A stretch of DNA of 64,000 nucleotides from positions 12,143,819 through 12,207,818 of the forward strand of contig OZ034972.1 in NCBI GenBank assembly GCA_964030785.1. The letters are read 5' to 3'. The DNA comes from Siderastrea siderea. Taxonomy: Eukaryota; Cnidaria; Anthozoa; Scleractinia; Rhizangiidae. Below, piece by piece: positions 36,838 to 48,686 of the stretch. The translations under genes were made by a program, and so were the position numbers. The notes beneath the pieces are model-generated. The model ran no database searches and was not told the DNA's origin. It saw only the letters and a list, made by a program, of their open reading frames with translations. How positions within the stretch are numbered: position 1 is the stretch's first letter; each line of letters starts with the position of its first letter.

Positions 36838-37035
36838 CCCTTTCACTCCCCAGAGTGCCTGAAATAAAAATTCAGACAAATCTCAAATTTCGTTTTGTAA
36901 AAAATATAAATAGTACCATGTCAAAGTACTGCTGACGAGGTTTCATTTGATTGGTCACACCTTAGGATTTCATCCTCGTAGTCAGAAGTTAGATGCACCT
37001 TAATGTCTCCGTAACTGACTCTGAGAGTGAAAAGG
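36838..37035. mobile_element. piggyBac-type MITE flanked by TTAA
   Basis: TTAA flanks both sides (36834-36837 and 37036-37039). Inside it the ends read ccctttcactccccag and, on the complement, ccttttcactctcagag. TTAA target sites with CC-starting terminal repeats are typical of piggyBac. The 198 bp do not code for protein. Confidence 0.7.
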
Positions 37036-38030
37036 TTAAAATGAGGGAAACCTGTTTCTTACTTTCACTTCAACTAAAATGCCCCGTCCAGTTAGAGTTG
37101 CAAGACTAAGCCAAGTTGTAGCTCCTTTACGCATTCAGTTGCATTAGGTTACTTTCAGTCACTTTTGTCAAGATCAAAAATAACCTAACCTTTCTTATTA
37201 ATTTTTCATTTGTTTATTTACACATTATATGAAGCTCTCTCCTCCTCCCATGATATGAACATATCTGTTCGGTCAAGAAATTATGAAATAACTCATCTTA
37301 CAGTCGTGAATCCGCTGCTCTGGCCTGGCCTGGCCTGGAAACTTTGTTTCGTTACAAAACTTTCTTCTTTTCACATGTAAGTGATGATCTAAAGACTTTC
37401 GGCACAAGAACATGATTTTCCCATGAAAAACAGGAAGATTTTACACGAAAAACAGCAAGCCTTTAGGAAGGGACGTGAAAAACAGAAGTCTTTGGCCTCG
37501 ACTCCGCTGAAACGCCAGGTCACTGAACACCCAACTGTAAATTAAAAGCGTTAGAGGCAGAATATCAACTTTCAATTCAGTGACTTCCTGCCCAATAAGT
37601 CCACGAAAGAAAATATTTTGCCTACTCCGAGTAAACCAGTCTGTTTATATCGATGATATTGCTACCAGGGCAAAATGAATAAATTACTATTACACTCAAT
37701 TTCGAAATGGAAATAAGAAAAAAAAAAGGACAAAATAGCATCTATTCCGTGTATTCTTATATCGGATTATAGTTCACCAGGAAATTTCCTTGGAGCCTGA
37801 TTGGTTTAATCATGTCACGTGATAGCAGGATAGACAGAACATGCCCACATGCACAAATATCTTGTGATTTTTCTTTTTTGCATTCGCTGCTTTCACTAGT
37901 TTATTGCTTGTAAGTTTGTCATTTTTATTTTAACGTCTCGCCTAAAAAGTTTAGTCGGTGAGCAGAAGAAAAACTGGAAGATAATTTAGTGGTGAAAATT
38001 TGGTGCTTCCTTCTGTCTTTGGAGTAATGG

Positions 38031-38155
38031 ACTGCTGGTTTCTCTTGGAAATTTGATGTTTTTAAAACTAGTATATAAGCCCTCATGGCTTTGCTACTCG
38101 GCCCAATATATTTGTTTTAAAAACATCAAATTTCCAAGGGCAATTACCAGTCACT
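38031..38155. mobile_element. Hairpin MITE
   Basis: ttggaaatttgatgttttta at about 38046 and its inverted copy taaaaacatcaaatttccaa at about 38121 enclose about 50 bp. Weaker pairing extends outward (gactg.tggt... and ...accagtc). Confidence 0.65.
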
Positions 38156-38934
38156 AGTTCCTTAACATTGCCTCCATTGTTCAAATAGCCCCCAAAATGC
38201 ACTGTCAAAGACCGTTAGGGTACCAAGGGTACTTAAAATATGCCTTTAAGTACACTGCATAGTAACAGCTTTGCATGGCCTTTATTAGCCTCCATGTGCA
38301 GGGGCAGATTTAGGATTTTTTCCGGGGGGGGGGGGGGGTTGGGTTGAAAGTATAAAACAACAATATGCTATTATTCTTGTGATGAAAAAGCGATAAACAC
38401 GAGGAGTCAGACAAGTTCAGAAACTTCCCAAAGGGGGGATGCAACCCCCTCAACCCTCCTGCCTGGATCCACCCCTGATGTGAACATGGCTGTCAAGCAC
38501 CATTAAGTTTGGTTCATTTTATGCTGTAAAAAGGGTAGTAAATAACCACACACAAACGTGTTGCAACAAGTCTTGACTAGTGAACAATGATGTTATATTT
38601 GTTAACACAATCATGGCAAGAAGCTCTTTTCAATAGTCTTCTTTACTCTGTTACTGTATCTCCATTGTTACCAGCACAGAAAAAGTACTTGTACCTAACA
38701 ACACCAAAGAGACCACAGTTTTTCACCTGGTTGGCTTTGAGGGACAGTCTTGCCAAAAAAGTGAACATTATTAAACTCAAAAACTGGCCTTGCGTTGTGA
38801 AGGATAAGTTCACAAAATCCCACTTACAGCTGTAATTAAGAAGCAAGTTCTTAAAAGACAAAATTTTTTCTGCAACAATTTTAAAGGAAGCCCAGTTTAA
38901 TGTTGCTTTTTTAAGACTGACCATCTCTTTATTT

Positions 38935-38942
38935 CTTTATTT
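38935..38942 (-). terminator. Probable CRAMP1 poly(A) signal
   Basis: tttatttc on the plus strand gives AATAAA on the minus strand about 315 bp beyond the CRAMP1 stop. Other weaker signals may be used instead. Confidence 0.4.
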
Positions 38943-39256
38943 CGTTTTAATTTCCTTAGCAGGAAATCCAAATAATTTCAAACGACAGTTGCCATTTTAG
39001 CAACAACTTTTTGAGCAATTTTCTCTGCTGAAGATTTACAACTATTAATTTTAGCAATTTCAATAGGTTTCTAAATGATCTATAACAATATAGTTTTTAT
39101 CCCTTTTGGAACGAACTTGCAACCATGAAATTGCTTAATTTGCAAAATTAAGTTGCTTTCTTAAACAGTAACCTTAAGGCTCATGATAAATCATAAACGG
39201 AGCCTGGTGCCCTTAAACAGTAACTGAAACAAGTTGAAAATTGAAAACATGCTGTG

Positions 39257-42200
39257 TCAACTACCATTCATATTAGTTCGTCGCAGAATGTTCCTGAAAT
39301 TCAAGCTGTCATTGTTACTATCCTCAGAGGATCTGCTGTTTGCCTCAGGGGAAGACAGTGTAGGAAATGTAAGGCTGGCAGGGGAACTTGCCGTCTCTTT
39401 ACTGTTATTTTCTCCAGCAACTTCCTTGGCAAGGTCTTGGAATTTTCTGACAAAGTCAACACTGTTCTCATCCATCATGGCATGTAAAGCTGTGTCCGCC
39501 TTCACAAAACAAAACAAAGCAAAGAAATTTAAAATTCAAGCCTTAATTTTTTCAGGTTTCTTCTTTTCAACTGCTCAGGTTGAAACACCTTCACTGCAAT
39601 GATCTTGTTATAAATCTAACTTTATCCACAGTTCAAATATGTGATTATTTCATATATTAATGTTCATTTCTCCATCTACCGGATAAATACGAACTCTCAA
39701 TTGACCAGCTCCCAGTTGGCTTGATAGCTCAGTTGGTTAGAACGCTGCACCGGTATTGCAGAGGTCATGGGTTCGATTCCCGTTCAAGCCTGAAATTTTT
39801 TCAGGTTCCTTCTTTTCAACTGCGTAAGTTGAAACACCTTCACTGTGATGATCTTGTTATAATTCTATCTTTATCCGCAGTTCAAATACATGATTATTTC
39901 ATATATCAATGTTAAAAAGATTTAAAGTGTTTGTAAGTTTGTATTTCAGGAGGGGTGTGTTAGAGAGGGTGGCCTATTGAGGGTGGGAAAGAATTAATAA
40001 AAATGGAGTGCTTTCTAGTTTTGAGATTGCCATGCTTTTCCTAACTTTGTATGAACCCTGAAGAGAAGTACAGAACAAGGGCATGATCCCCTTACCAGTT
40101 ACATGCAGGTAAAGAACTGGTAAATAAAAGTCAAGTGTGAAGAAAGCACCACATAATCAACAATGGGCAGCAAGATGGAAGGTTACATTTTGTCTAGTGC
40201 TGCATCTCTGACTAGGACCTTGGGACATGCATTAAACCCTTGCACTGCAGTCAAGACTTCCCTCCTTTCCTTCCCCTATATGACGTTAATTTATTTCAAG
40301 CACTGTTAACAACCTGAACCATTTCCATTGCTGTGAACATTGTCTGCGGAAGGGGGGGGGGGGGGGTGGGATGGAGTTTAAAGATGTTTTTGACAGTTTT
40401 CAATTTACATATTAAGGGGTGTGATTTGGTGGAGTGTCCATGGAATATTAGCCCCGACTGTAGCTGTTACAAGAGACCGTACCCAGCTACCTACAATATT
40501 GATTACTTGCCGTTCACTTTATTATGAAAATTTTGTCAGTAAAACGCCTTGAGGTAAACGGACCAGGTGCTCACTACAAAACATTTTAAGAGGGCTGCAT
40601 ACTTACATCTAGCAGGTGATGGGAGCAAAGCAGCAAGTCTTGAGATGGTTCCTTAAATGTGCTTACTCCAGTTGGCTCCTGCTATTAAAAAAACCATAAC
40701 AATCAGAGCTCTTCATTGATATTTGTCTACAATGCAATCATGTTATTAAGACCCCTGATGGAGCACATAAAGTATTATTATATTTAAGGCCCTGGCCAAA
40801 AGGAGACCCAAGTCAACACAAGTTTGGAAATGCGAACTTGCATTAACAGACATGCAATGGGTGGCCAAACGGACTCACAAGTAGACACCAGTTCAACGCA
40901 AGTTGCAAAAAAAGCCATTTTAGTGCAGCCTTCTGTTCCACTTGCATACAAATTTGAACTCAATCACAGTGGACGCAAGTCATTGCAAGCCATTGCAAGT
41001 CCATGCAAGCCATGTCCAAATGGAGTACCAGGTTACAGCAAGCTTTCATCTTGCAACGACTTGAGACTCCATTAGGCCAGGGCTTAAAGCTTGGTCGGAT
41101 TAACACAGACTGCATGAACTTTTGAACAGGCCAAAAAAAAAATGCCATAATACTGACTAGAGACAGCTGAGTTTTGGTTTTATTAATGGGGAGCTTGTGA
41201 GGCAGGTTTTACTGTAAAAACAAGGACAAAATTCTTCCCCATTTTGTTTTGAAACAACAGATATTTATGTTTTTTTTTTTCAATCAAGAATAGTCAGATG
41301 CATTCATAATTGCAGCAAACATTTCTTATTCAAGGTCTTTTCTATGCTCACAAATAAAAGTGTTGTTGTCAGTATACAACTTTTACAGCTCTCATTTAAA
41401 ACTAAAGAAAATCTGTCGATCAAAAAAAACAATGAACAGTACATGAACAGAACCACTGAAAACAGAAGCTCAAACAGTTTCAAGGAGTTTCTCAAACAGG
41501 TACCGAACAGTTTTTAAACGACATCACTGTAAATTTAAAGCAAACCAAAAATAACATAGAAAAAACACTGACTACTTAACAAAAGTTCTTACCTCCAAGG
41601 TAACTGGCCTTTCATCTTTTTTTGGTGAAGTTGTCAATTTGTCTGTAATTACACATGTAAAGAGAAACAAAAGAGCAGTCATCAGAAAAAAAAGGCTATT
41701 CTATCGGAATATTAATTACATAAGTGCACCCCTATTAAAGCACAGGTAATTTGAACATTTTAAGAAACCAACTTTCCACTCTTACCTAAAAGGCTGCCTA
41801 TAGAGAAGTTTGAAGACTGAAAAACAACAAACACAGTTAAGTCAACGACACACTGAAGATGATAAGTTAACACTGGTAATAATATCATTAAATTTCACTG
41901 CTTGTCTGTACCGTCAACAACAACATTCCTTCTCAGAACTTCTGCCCAAATGATCACATTAGCAGTGATTTTGTTACAATTTGCCATTAGTAAGTCCCTG
42001 GGACTCACCCCATGAAAAATAATGAGTTCTAGACCAAAACTAATGAGTCCCATCTATCAAGTGCTTGAACTGACACTTTGTTGTTTTGGTTTTTGTTTTG
42101 CCTCAGTTGTCATCATATTATTGGCGGGCTTTGCACGATGCATGCTTTATTCCAGATTTGATACGACCTCGTCCCCAGGGTACTCTCGAAATCAAAATAT

Positions 42201-45200
42201 GTAACCACTTGATCACAAACAAACATGGCAGTGTTTGGAAAAGATCGAATTTGAAGGGCCCGGTGGAAAAAGGGCGTAAGTGATGATTGGAGGTTAAAAT
42301 CAAAATTGCTCCTATTTAGCTGAATGTTGGCACACAGGCTGGTTTTCATGTGAGGAACGTTGCTGCACACTTATTTCTTGACCTGAGATCTAAAATTTGA
42401 AGAATTAGCGTATTACTTTTGCGTGAAAAGTTTTGTTGAACTGAACTTGCTCAAGTGATGCGTGAAAGATTTCTTTTGTTCTCTGCCTGAACTAAAACAA
42501 AGGAATTCAACCTAGAATCCGCAGTCCTGTTGTTTTCTTTGTGTCACTTTTAAGCAAAAGTAATAAGCTAATTCTTCAAATTCTAGATCTCAGGTCAAGA
42601 AATAACTGCACAACAGTGTTCCTCACATGAAAACCAGCCTGTGTGCCAATGTTCAGCTAAATAGGAGCAATTTCGATTTTAACCTCAAATCGTCACTTAC
42701 GCCCTTTTTCCACCGGGCCCTTCATTTATTAATAATGCAAGTAAAGGCTTGAATTTTTTTCCCCTCAGAAATAACTTCTAGATATATTTTAGAGCCAACT
42801 GATATTTCTCTTTTGAGGTAAGTTGTGTTGTAGATTCTAAATTACACAAACGGGACATTAATTGTTTGTGGTACGTTCACATTTGTGTGTCCTTACGGAT
42901 GCTTACAATACATTATTTTGCATCTTTAATGATTTTTATGCTTCAGAGACACAGGAAACAAGGGTAATAAAATCACTGCATTAGACACGTTAGGGACACT
43001 CCAGTCCTAGGTCTAAACCATTTACTGACATACATCTATTAACTATATAAGACTGTTTAATAATAGTACCTCTCCATTGAGCCACTGAGGTGGAAAAGAG
43101 GAGGGTAGTCCATTCTCGGCTGTTGGCGATAACATCAAAGATCCCACTGGCATGCTTTCTTTGTCAGCAAGAGCTTCCTGTTGACTCCGTGAATCTACAA
43201 TGCTACTAATAGGTTCAGTGATGCTGAAGAACACATCAGAGGCAGTCGCGACTGGAGACTGTCCATTCACTGCCACAGGGTTAAGTATATTTTCCAGAGT
43301 TTGGCTGGTTAAACTTGTGGGCACACTGCTTCCAGCAACTCCCGAATTCAGTTCCTCAATGTGCACTTCAGTGCTCAAAGCTTCGCTTGAATCAAGTGTT
43401 GAAATTTCCTGCCCTGATAAGTCTAAATTTGAAGGTTTTAAACCTGAAAGAGATGCTAGGAAAGTAGAATTGGAATCCTCATTCATTCCTGCAATTGTTG
43501 TGGTACATGTAGTTCCACTGCTGTCCAATGCTGTTCCCAGAGCAAGCCCAATGATGGAATCTACAGCATTTGTTCTTGTGGCAACACTGCCAGATAATGA
43601 TTTTGTGCTGCCAACAAACTGGTCCATTACATCAAGAAGGTCAGTGTCGGCAAATCCTGACAGATCCAAGCTTGTAGAATTTGCACTTGCAAAGCCATCT
43701 TCTGTCACCACTGCTTGAGGTGAGGGATTATCTACTGAGGACGTAACTACAGCTAGGCTGGAGCTACTTGGTGTTCCTACAAGTAAAGCAATTTATATCA
43801 AGAGGTAAATATTTTACAGACACAAATTTATTTCAAGAAATTGAGGTGCACACGAATTGACAAAGTACGTAAAAGTAATCCTCGGTCAAATGACTACATG
43901 TATCTTCACTCAGCTTCACTCTGTTAGAGGTGCAACAACTAATCTTTAACAACAACAAAAACAAAAACAGGGAGGGTGATTAAAGAGGGTGGGCAGTCCA
44001 ATTTCAGATCAGAAAATCTACAAGACTGGTACTTCAGACCAAAAAGCCTCAAAACTACACCATAAGGTGGTGCCAATAACCCCCCACCCCCTCCCATGGA
44101 GAAAAAACCCACCTGACACTGTTCTGGATGACACAGCTGCTTTAGACTGCGTTGTCCCTGTTGCTGTTGATGTAGAGACTCCAGCGGCAAGAATAGTGCC
44201 AACAGTTTGACCGGGTTGTGGAATAAAGGACACAGCAACAGCACCAGGGGGAACAGAGCTTGGACTACCAACCGGTCGCGGGAGAAGAGTCCTATGTACA
44301 AGTGGTCTCTGCTGTCGTTTTGGCATCCTGGGCCCTTTTGGACGTGTCTGGGAAAGGGGTGACAGATCAGAAATAACAGTCTCATTTGAAGTCTGTGTGG
44401 CTGGTGAAACAACTGAGGGAAGGATAAATGGAAGTTTGTTACTTGTTTTAGCAACAGCTCCTTTTGCTTTAGATCCTCCCTTCTCTTTTGAGGCAACCTT
44501 TTCTTTGCCTTCGTCCTGTGAAGTGTTCTTAGCAGGCAAGGAAGTAGCAGATTTTGATGATGCTGTCCTAGAATTCCTGTTAACCTCCTTCCCTTTAGTA
44601 AACTCTACTGTTGCAAGATCCACAAGTTTTGTCAAAGAAACTCCAGTTTGTGAAGGTGCAAGATTGTCTTCAATGCCATGCCATGTATACTCCAATTTTA
44701 ACTTCGGAGGTCTTCCAAGTTTGCAAAACATTTCACCAAAAGTGATATTGCTACATGTCTCTAATGTCCAAAAGGACGGACGTTTCTTCTGACTACAAGA
44801 ATCAATGTTATCCTGTATTGCAGGTTGTTGAACACAGCATGACTCCATTACTACATCAGTTTTTCTTTGTGATGAGTCCACTGCACTTGGTACAGTCTCA
44901 TCTGTTTTGTTAGATTGACTGTGATCAACACTACTGCACTCCTTTTCAGTTATTTCTGTAGGAGCTGCTGGTATGATTCTTTGCAAACAACAATCACTGG
45001 TGCCCAAACATTTCTCGTCCACCACTGATGACGGTGAAGACATTTTTGTTGCATCCTCCAAGGGTGGATTATCAGGAGTTGGAGTATTCTCTACACTGCA
45101 ACGATCATCAGATGATACTTTACAAGGTGGAGAACCAGCTTGTTTTTCTCCAACATCAGAGTTGGCATAAAAAACAGGTGGAACAACAACACACATACTC

Positions 45201-48200
45201 AATGGTTCTAATGTCTTCCTGGACACAATATGCCACTTCTTCATCAGAAAATTGAGCAACAAACTCAACGGTTTCTTTGGTGGCACTGAAGTCCGCAACC
45301 TTGGGTTCTTTGACAACTGTTGTACAGCTGCCCAAGCTGCATGATTAAGAGGCACAAGCTCCAACGTTATTTTATTTGGCATCGCAAGTGATTGAGAATC
45401 ACCCTCTTCCTTGCCTTGTCCAGTTAAAGTTAGGCGCTTAAGGGCACGACAAACCGGTGCTTTGATTTTGAAATTCCGCCCTTTGTTGCGAATAGAAATT
45501 GTTCCATGACTGAGTAACTCTTCCAGCTTTTTGCCATGTTTATCGTTCCAGCCACAAACTTTCTTGCGCAGCTCTCCATAACAAATCAATCCCTTCAACT
45601 CAATGATCATCTTCTGGTGACTGTCACTTTCACTCAATTGATCAGCAGGCAGATACTTGGCAATTTTATTCAAGGAGCGATAATAGAAATGTCGCACTTG
45701 ATCTTTGTTTTTGATCAGAGCAGGAGGATCACCCCTTCTCTTGTGTTTCATTGCGATAAAGTTGCAGATCCTATCAAAGTCTTTGCCATACTCATGTAAG
45801 GCCTCAAAAAATGTGTCCTTTTCTGCTTTCCCCCAAGACCCCCACTGACGTTTACCTTTAGTTTTCCTTCTGTTTATTTGTGGGGAGGATGAAGTAGTTG
45901 CTCCTTCATTACCAGCACTATTTTCTAAAAAAAGCAAATAATTTCAAAACCATTAGGAAAATTACTCAACTCTCACATAACCAAACTTTTGGGTATGTTT
46001 TATGTCTACCACCTAAAATGAGCTTGAACTTTCAATACAGATTGCTGTTTACTTTCATTTAAGTGCCAATAAATGGTTGCAGATTACCCAGTCTCTCTTC
46101 ACGACTGGAGCTAATAAATACTTCCTTCCTAATATCACTTATGATTACAGTTGAAACTCTCAACACAGCCTATTGTCAGACAGGATTTACTGGCCATAGT
46201 AGATGTGCGGCTGTTACAGGGAGGTTTAAATAAGAAAATTTGAGTCAACCTAAATAACTGCATAACATCAGCCAAGAGAGACAGAGGAAAAATGGTTCCA
46301 ATTCAAGACAGCAGGACACTCAAGATGACTGGGGTACAAGATACTGGGAGGTCTACTGTAGTTGTACATGTAAATACTTTCTAGATTTTGTTCGCTCCCT
46401 GGATCCCTGACCATAGCCAACAAAGGATGGGTGACCAAAAGCACTCCTATCAAGACTACATACTAAGGAGTGTCTACGGCCCAGAATGCTGTAACTGACA
46501 GAGAGGGTTGGAAGGCGCCAATGACCACCTGCAGTTGACAAAGATTGCCTGCACACCGTCTTATGGTAATGTAACAAAAAGCGTAAGTTAACGCTGAAAT
46601 GATAAATTTCTAACGTTTCAGTAACACTGCCTTCACCAGGGTCAGAAAAACTATGTTAGCTTGTTGCTTTTGTACACCTCACACCCTGATGAAGGTAGTG
46701 TTGCCAAAATGTCAGAAACATTTTTTTCCACAGCCTCTGTGATAACCCAGCCAACCAACACATACGACACACTCAATATGGGTACACTAGACGGTTGCCC
46801 CTTTCCACTGACATACCATCCTTCCAGCTAGAAATTATGGCTTGGACAGGAACACAGATGTGATAAGTCAGTCAGTTACCCCCTGTGATCCTGACCGTGG
46901 CTAACAAATAAGGGATGGACAAAAGTGGTCCTACAAAGACTATTATAGTAGGAGGTATCTAGAGTCTAAATCTCAGAATTTCCACCATACAAACCTGAGA
47001 TCAGAACAGTTGCAACCTACAAGGAGGGTTGGAAGGTAAGTGGCCACCTGCAGTTGACAGCCTCTACAACGTCCCAGCTAATCAACACATACGACACAGG
47101 CTGTATTGCAGACCAACACAGTAATGTAACAAATGACAAGATGAGAGGCATTTTCAGAGAATCTAGCAAATGGCCTGTGATTGGTCAGTCTTAAGGAATG
47201 GAAGTTGCTGCTTGGTTTGGTAGACATTTGCAGGGAAGAAGTGTACAACATTCATGGATGAGACTACCATGTAATTTGGTTAGCCTAATTTTCCAAATAA
47301 AATTTCACCTTGTACAAAGAACCCTGAAGAAACTCTGTCAGCAAAATAAATAGCACAAAAGAATTTCTAAGTTGTAGTCAACAAAGTACTGGGAAAAAAG
47401 CCCAATCCTACAAAATAACATGAAAATTTACTTTGATTTTAGGCATTTCCTCAGTTCATTTTTGCAAAATACCAGATATTTCTTGGACTGGATGATGAAA
47501 TTTATTTCGTGTTGGGAGGCACACAAAGTATATCTGCATGCAAACTGCAACGTGTAATGAAACTCCCAAACCTACACAACAGTAAACAAAAGTCTGTAGC
47601 AGCTTAAAACTCCAACTGAATTTTTCCATTCCTTTTCAAGAAATTTCACAGTATGAAATTCTCCAAAGGAAATAAAATTCGTTAAGCACCTAAAAGTAAG
47701 AGCATTCCCTGTGAATAACTGTAATTACAGAAAACCAATTTTCAAGTTGTAAATATCGCATGCAAACTCAAAATGGCGGTCTTGGTTGAAAGTTGTTAAT
47801 GGCAAAAGTAATAATTTTAGCTACCATACCTTGGTTTCCAACTTTATTTGTCGAAGGACTGGATAATTTTATTCTTTTTATTGGTCTTGTACTGCTCCTG
47901 GTTGCAACACCAACAGAATTATTCGATGTTTCAGGAGCTACAGCTAAACTCGAACCTTTTGTTGTTTCCGCATGGTCTTCGTGAAGTCGTTTCTTTGAAG
48001 CCTCTGTCTGTGAGCGCGTTTCGTGCAAAACCTCTGAATCTTTTCCAGCAGTTTCATCTGTCAAATCTCCTTGGGTTTCGATGTCTTTAGCTGTACTATC
48101 TTGTTTGGAAGGTGGCAAACCACTGGCCGTCATCCTAGAGAATCGAAGATAGCAAGCACAACAATGGCGATTACAGTTGATGATTTCAAGACGAGCCTTT

Positions 48201-48436
48201 TCCAATATTAATTCATAACACTTCCTGTCACGAAAATTAGGCTTTTCAAAATCTGAAATGTAACTAAGAGGTTACTTTAGAAGTAGCAATTGCTGTACTT
48301 TATGGCTTAAAAGGGTGAATATATTCAAAAATATCATCGAAGAACCGCGGTTGTCTCGCTCAGGTCGGTTACACTTTTCGGCGAAGTGAAAACGAGAGTG
48401 CACTTTGCTACAAATCTTACCTTCGTTTCGTCCCAT
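39257..48436 (-). CDS. CRAMP1: CRAMP1 (cramped-like chromatin regulator), complete
   Basis: A nuclear SANT-domain protein; its Drosophila and human relatives act in chromatin regulation, and the human protein supports linker-histone H1 expression. Exons on the minus strand: 48421-48436, 47830-48252, 44113-45924, 43070-43776, 41786-41816, 41593-41642, 40607-40681 and 39257-39499. All have GT-AG borders and the phases agree, giving 1,118 residues (human about 1,270). The SANT domain starts near residue 170 (RQWGSWGKAEKDTFFEALHE). Family blocks follow: DQVRHFYYRSLNKI, LICYGELRKKV, RNKGRNFKIKAPVCRALK, PLVHRTLLPRP, and in the last exon MMDENSVDFVRKFQDLAKE. If the five-residue first exon is not used, translation could start at the ATG at 48133 in the second exon. 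The 31- and 50-bp exons are micro-exons. Introns carry several MITEs and SINEs. Upstream, at 48519, a small open frame faces away. Confidence 0.92.
39530..39670 (+). repeat. SINE body fragment
   Basis: Shares ttttttcaggttt/ccttctttt, caactg, gttgaaacaccttcactg and gatgatttgatcttgttataa-like sequence with the SINE body at 39785-39915, but lacks the tRNA head. It overlaps the intron just upstream of the last CRAMP1 exon. Confidence 0.65.
39718..39915 (+). mobile_element. tRNA-headed SINE (tRNA-Thr-like head)
   Basis: 39718-39790 has a near-complete tRNA shape: acceptor arm ggcttga/tcaagcc, A box tagctcagttggttagaac, anticodon arm ctgca-ccggtat-tgcag (anticodon GGT by position) and B box ggttcgattcc. 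It runs straight into a body shared with the fragment at 39530-39670, so it is a SINE and not a tRNA gene. It is in a CRAMP1 intron, antisense to the gene. Confidence 0.75.
40783..41087. mobile_element. MITE in CRAMP1 intron, GGCCCTGGCC ends
   Basis: The ends ttaaggccctggccaaaagg and ctccattaggccagggcttaa are inverted. The body repeats short ttgca / gcaagt motifs (cattgcaagccattgcaag). It lies between the 41593-41642 and 40607-40681 exons. Confidence 0.7.
42251..42724. mobile_element. Palindromic MITE with about 180-bp arms in CRAMP1 intron
   Basis: The left arm (gaagggcccggtggaaaaag, aggttaaaatc, gctcctatttagctga, ggcacacaggctggttttca, ttcttgacctgagatct) and right arm are inverted copies over about 180 bp each, separated by about 115 bp. 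A possible ATTT target duplication borders it. A transcript through it could form a long hairpin. Confidence 0.8.
46350..47080. repeat. Two diverged copies of a repeat in CRAMP1 intron
   Basis: About 46380-46550 and 46880-47070 share the order: ccctg(a)tcctgaccgtgg-like, caaa.aaggatgg, caaaag.g.tcctat, gacta, and gagggttggaag followed by ccacctgcagttgaca. The copies are well diverged, and short cctgatgaaggtagtgttgcc-like segments lie near both. The element class is unknown. Confidence 0.5.
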
Positions 48437-48518
48437 AATTTCGACAGCGCGTTTTCATAATTCTCTGGATTAATTTTTGTTGTCTCAACTATCAAAAAGA
48501 GCCTCATCACGACCTAAA

Positions 48519-48686
48519 ATGAGCGAAAAAGTGCGAGCTTGCCTCGCTCACTTCTACTATGACCGAGAGAAGCACGGACGAAAACAAGAACAGGAGGGGC
48601 CAAGCTCTGGCTCTGAAGAGGGTGATGCGTGTGTGGCCACAAATTATAGCAAAAAAATGATAAAACGGTTTACTTCTTTTTATTAG
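48519..48686 (+). CDS. Possible small protein or first exon, divergent from CRAMP1
   Basis: An ATG frame of 55 residues starts 82 bp from the CRAMP1 start on the opposite strand. The first 44 residues look protein-like (MSEKVRACLAHFYYDREKHG and a polar QEQEGPSSGSEEGD stretch); the tail (KKMIKRFTSFY) is less so. It could be a short protein, an exon with an unseen donor, or an upstream frame in a leader. No family was recognised. Confidence 0.25.
   Translation: MSEKVRACLAHFYYDREKHGRKQEQEGPSSGSEEGDACVATNYSKKMIKRFTSFY

Larger units (their letters stand above)
36753..39256. other. Spacer between the peptide gene and CRAMP1
   Basis: No gene was recognised. It contains a piggyBac-type MITE, a hairpin MITE and, at about 38935, AATAAA on the minus strand, which probably serves the end of CRAMP1. 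Confidence 0.6.

Noticed and set aside
39718..39790. Functional tRNA-Thr gene
   Set aside because: The acceptor end runs into a SINE body that also occurs next to it without the head, so it was called a SINE.
43200..43718. 172-codon plus-strand frame
   Set aside because: The reverse-strand shadow of a CRAMP1 exon; likewise 43989-44210, 44397-44792 and 51546-51851 are shadows of CRAMP1 and TXNDC9.
43939..44496. 185-codon minus-strand frame overlapping CRAMP1
   Set aside because: It lies in another frame over the CRAMP1 coding sequence and intron, and its composition is not protein-like.
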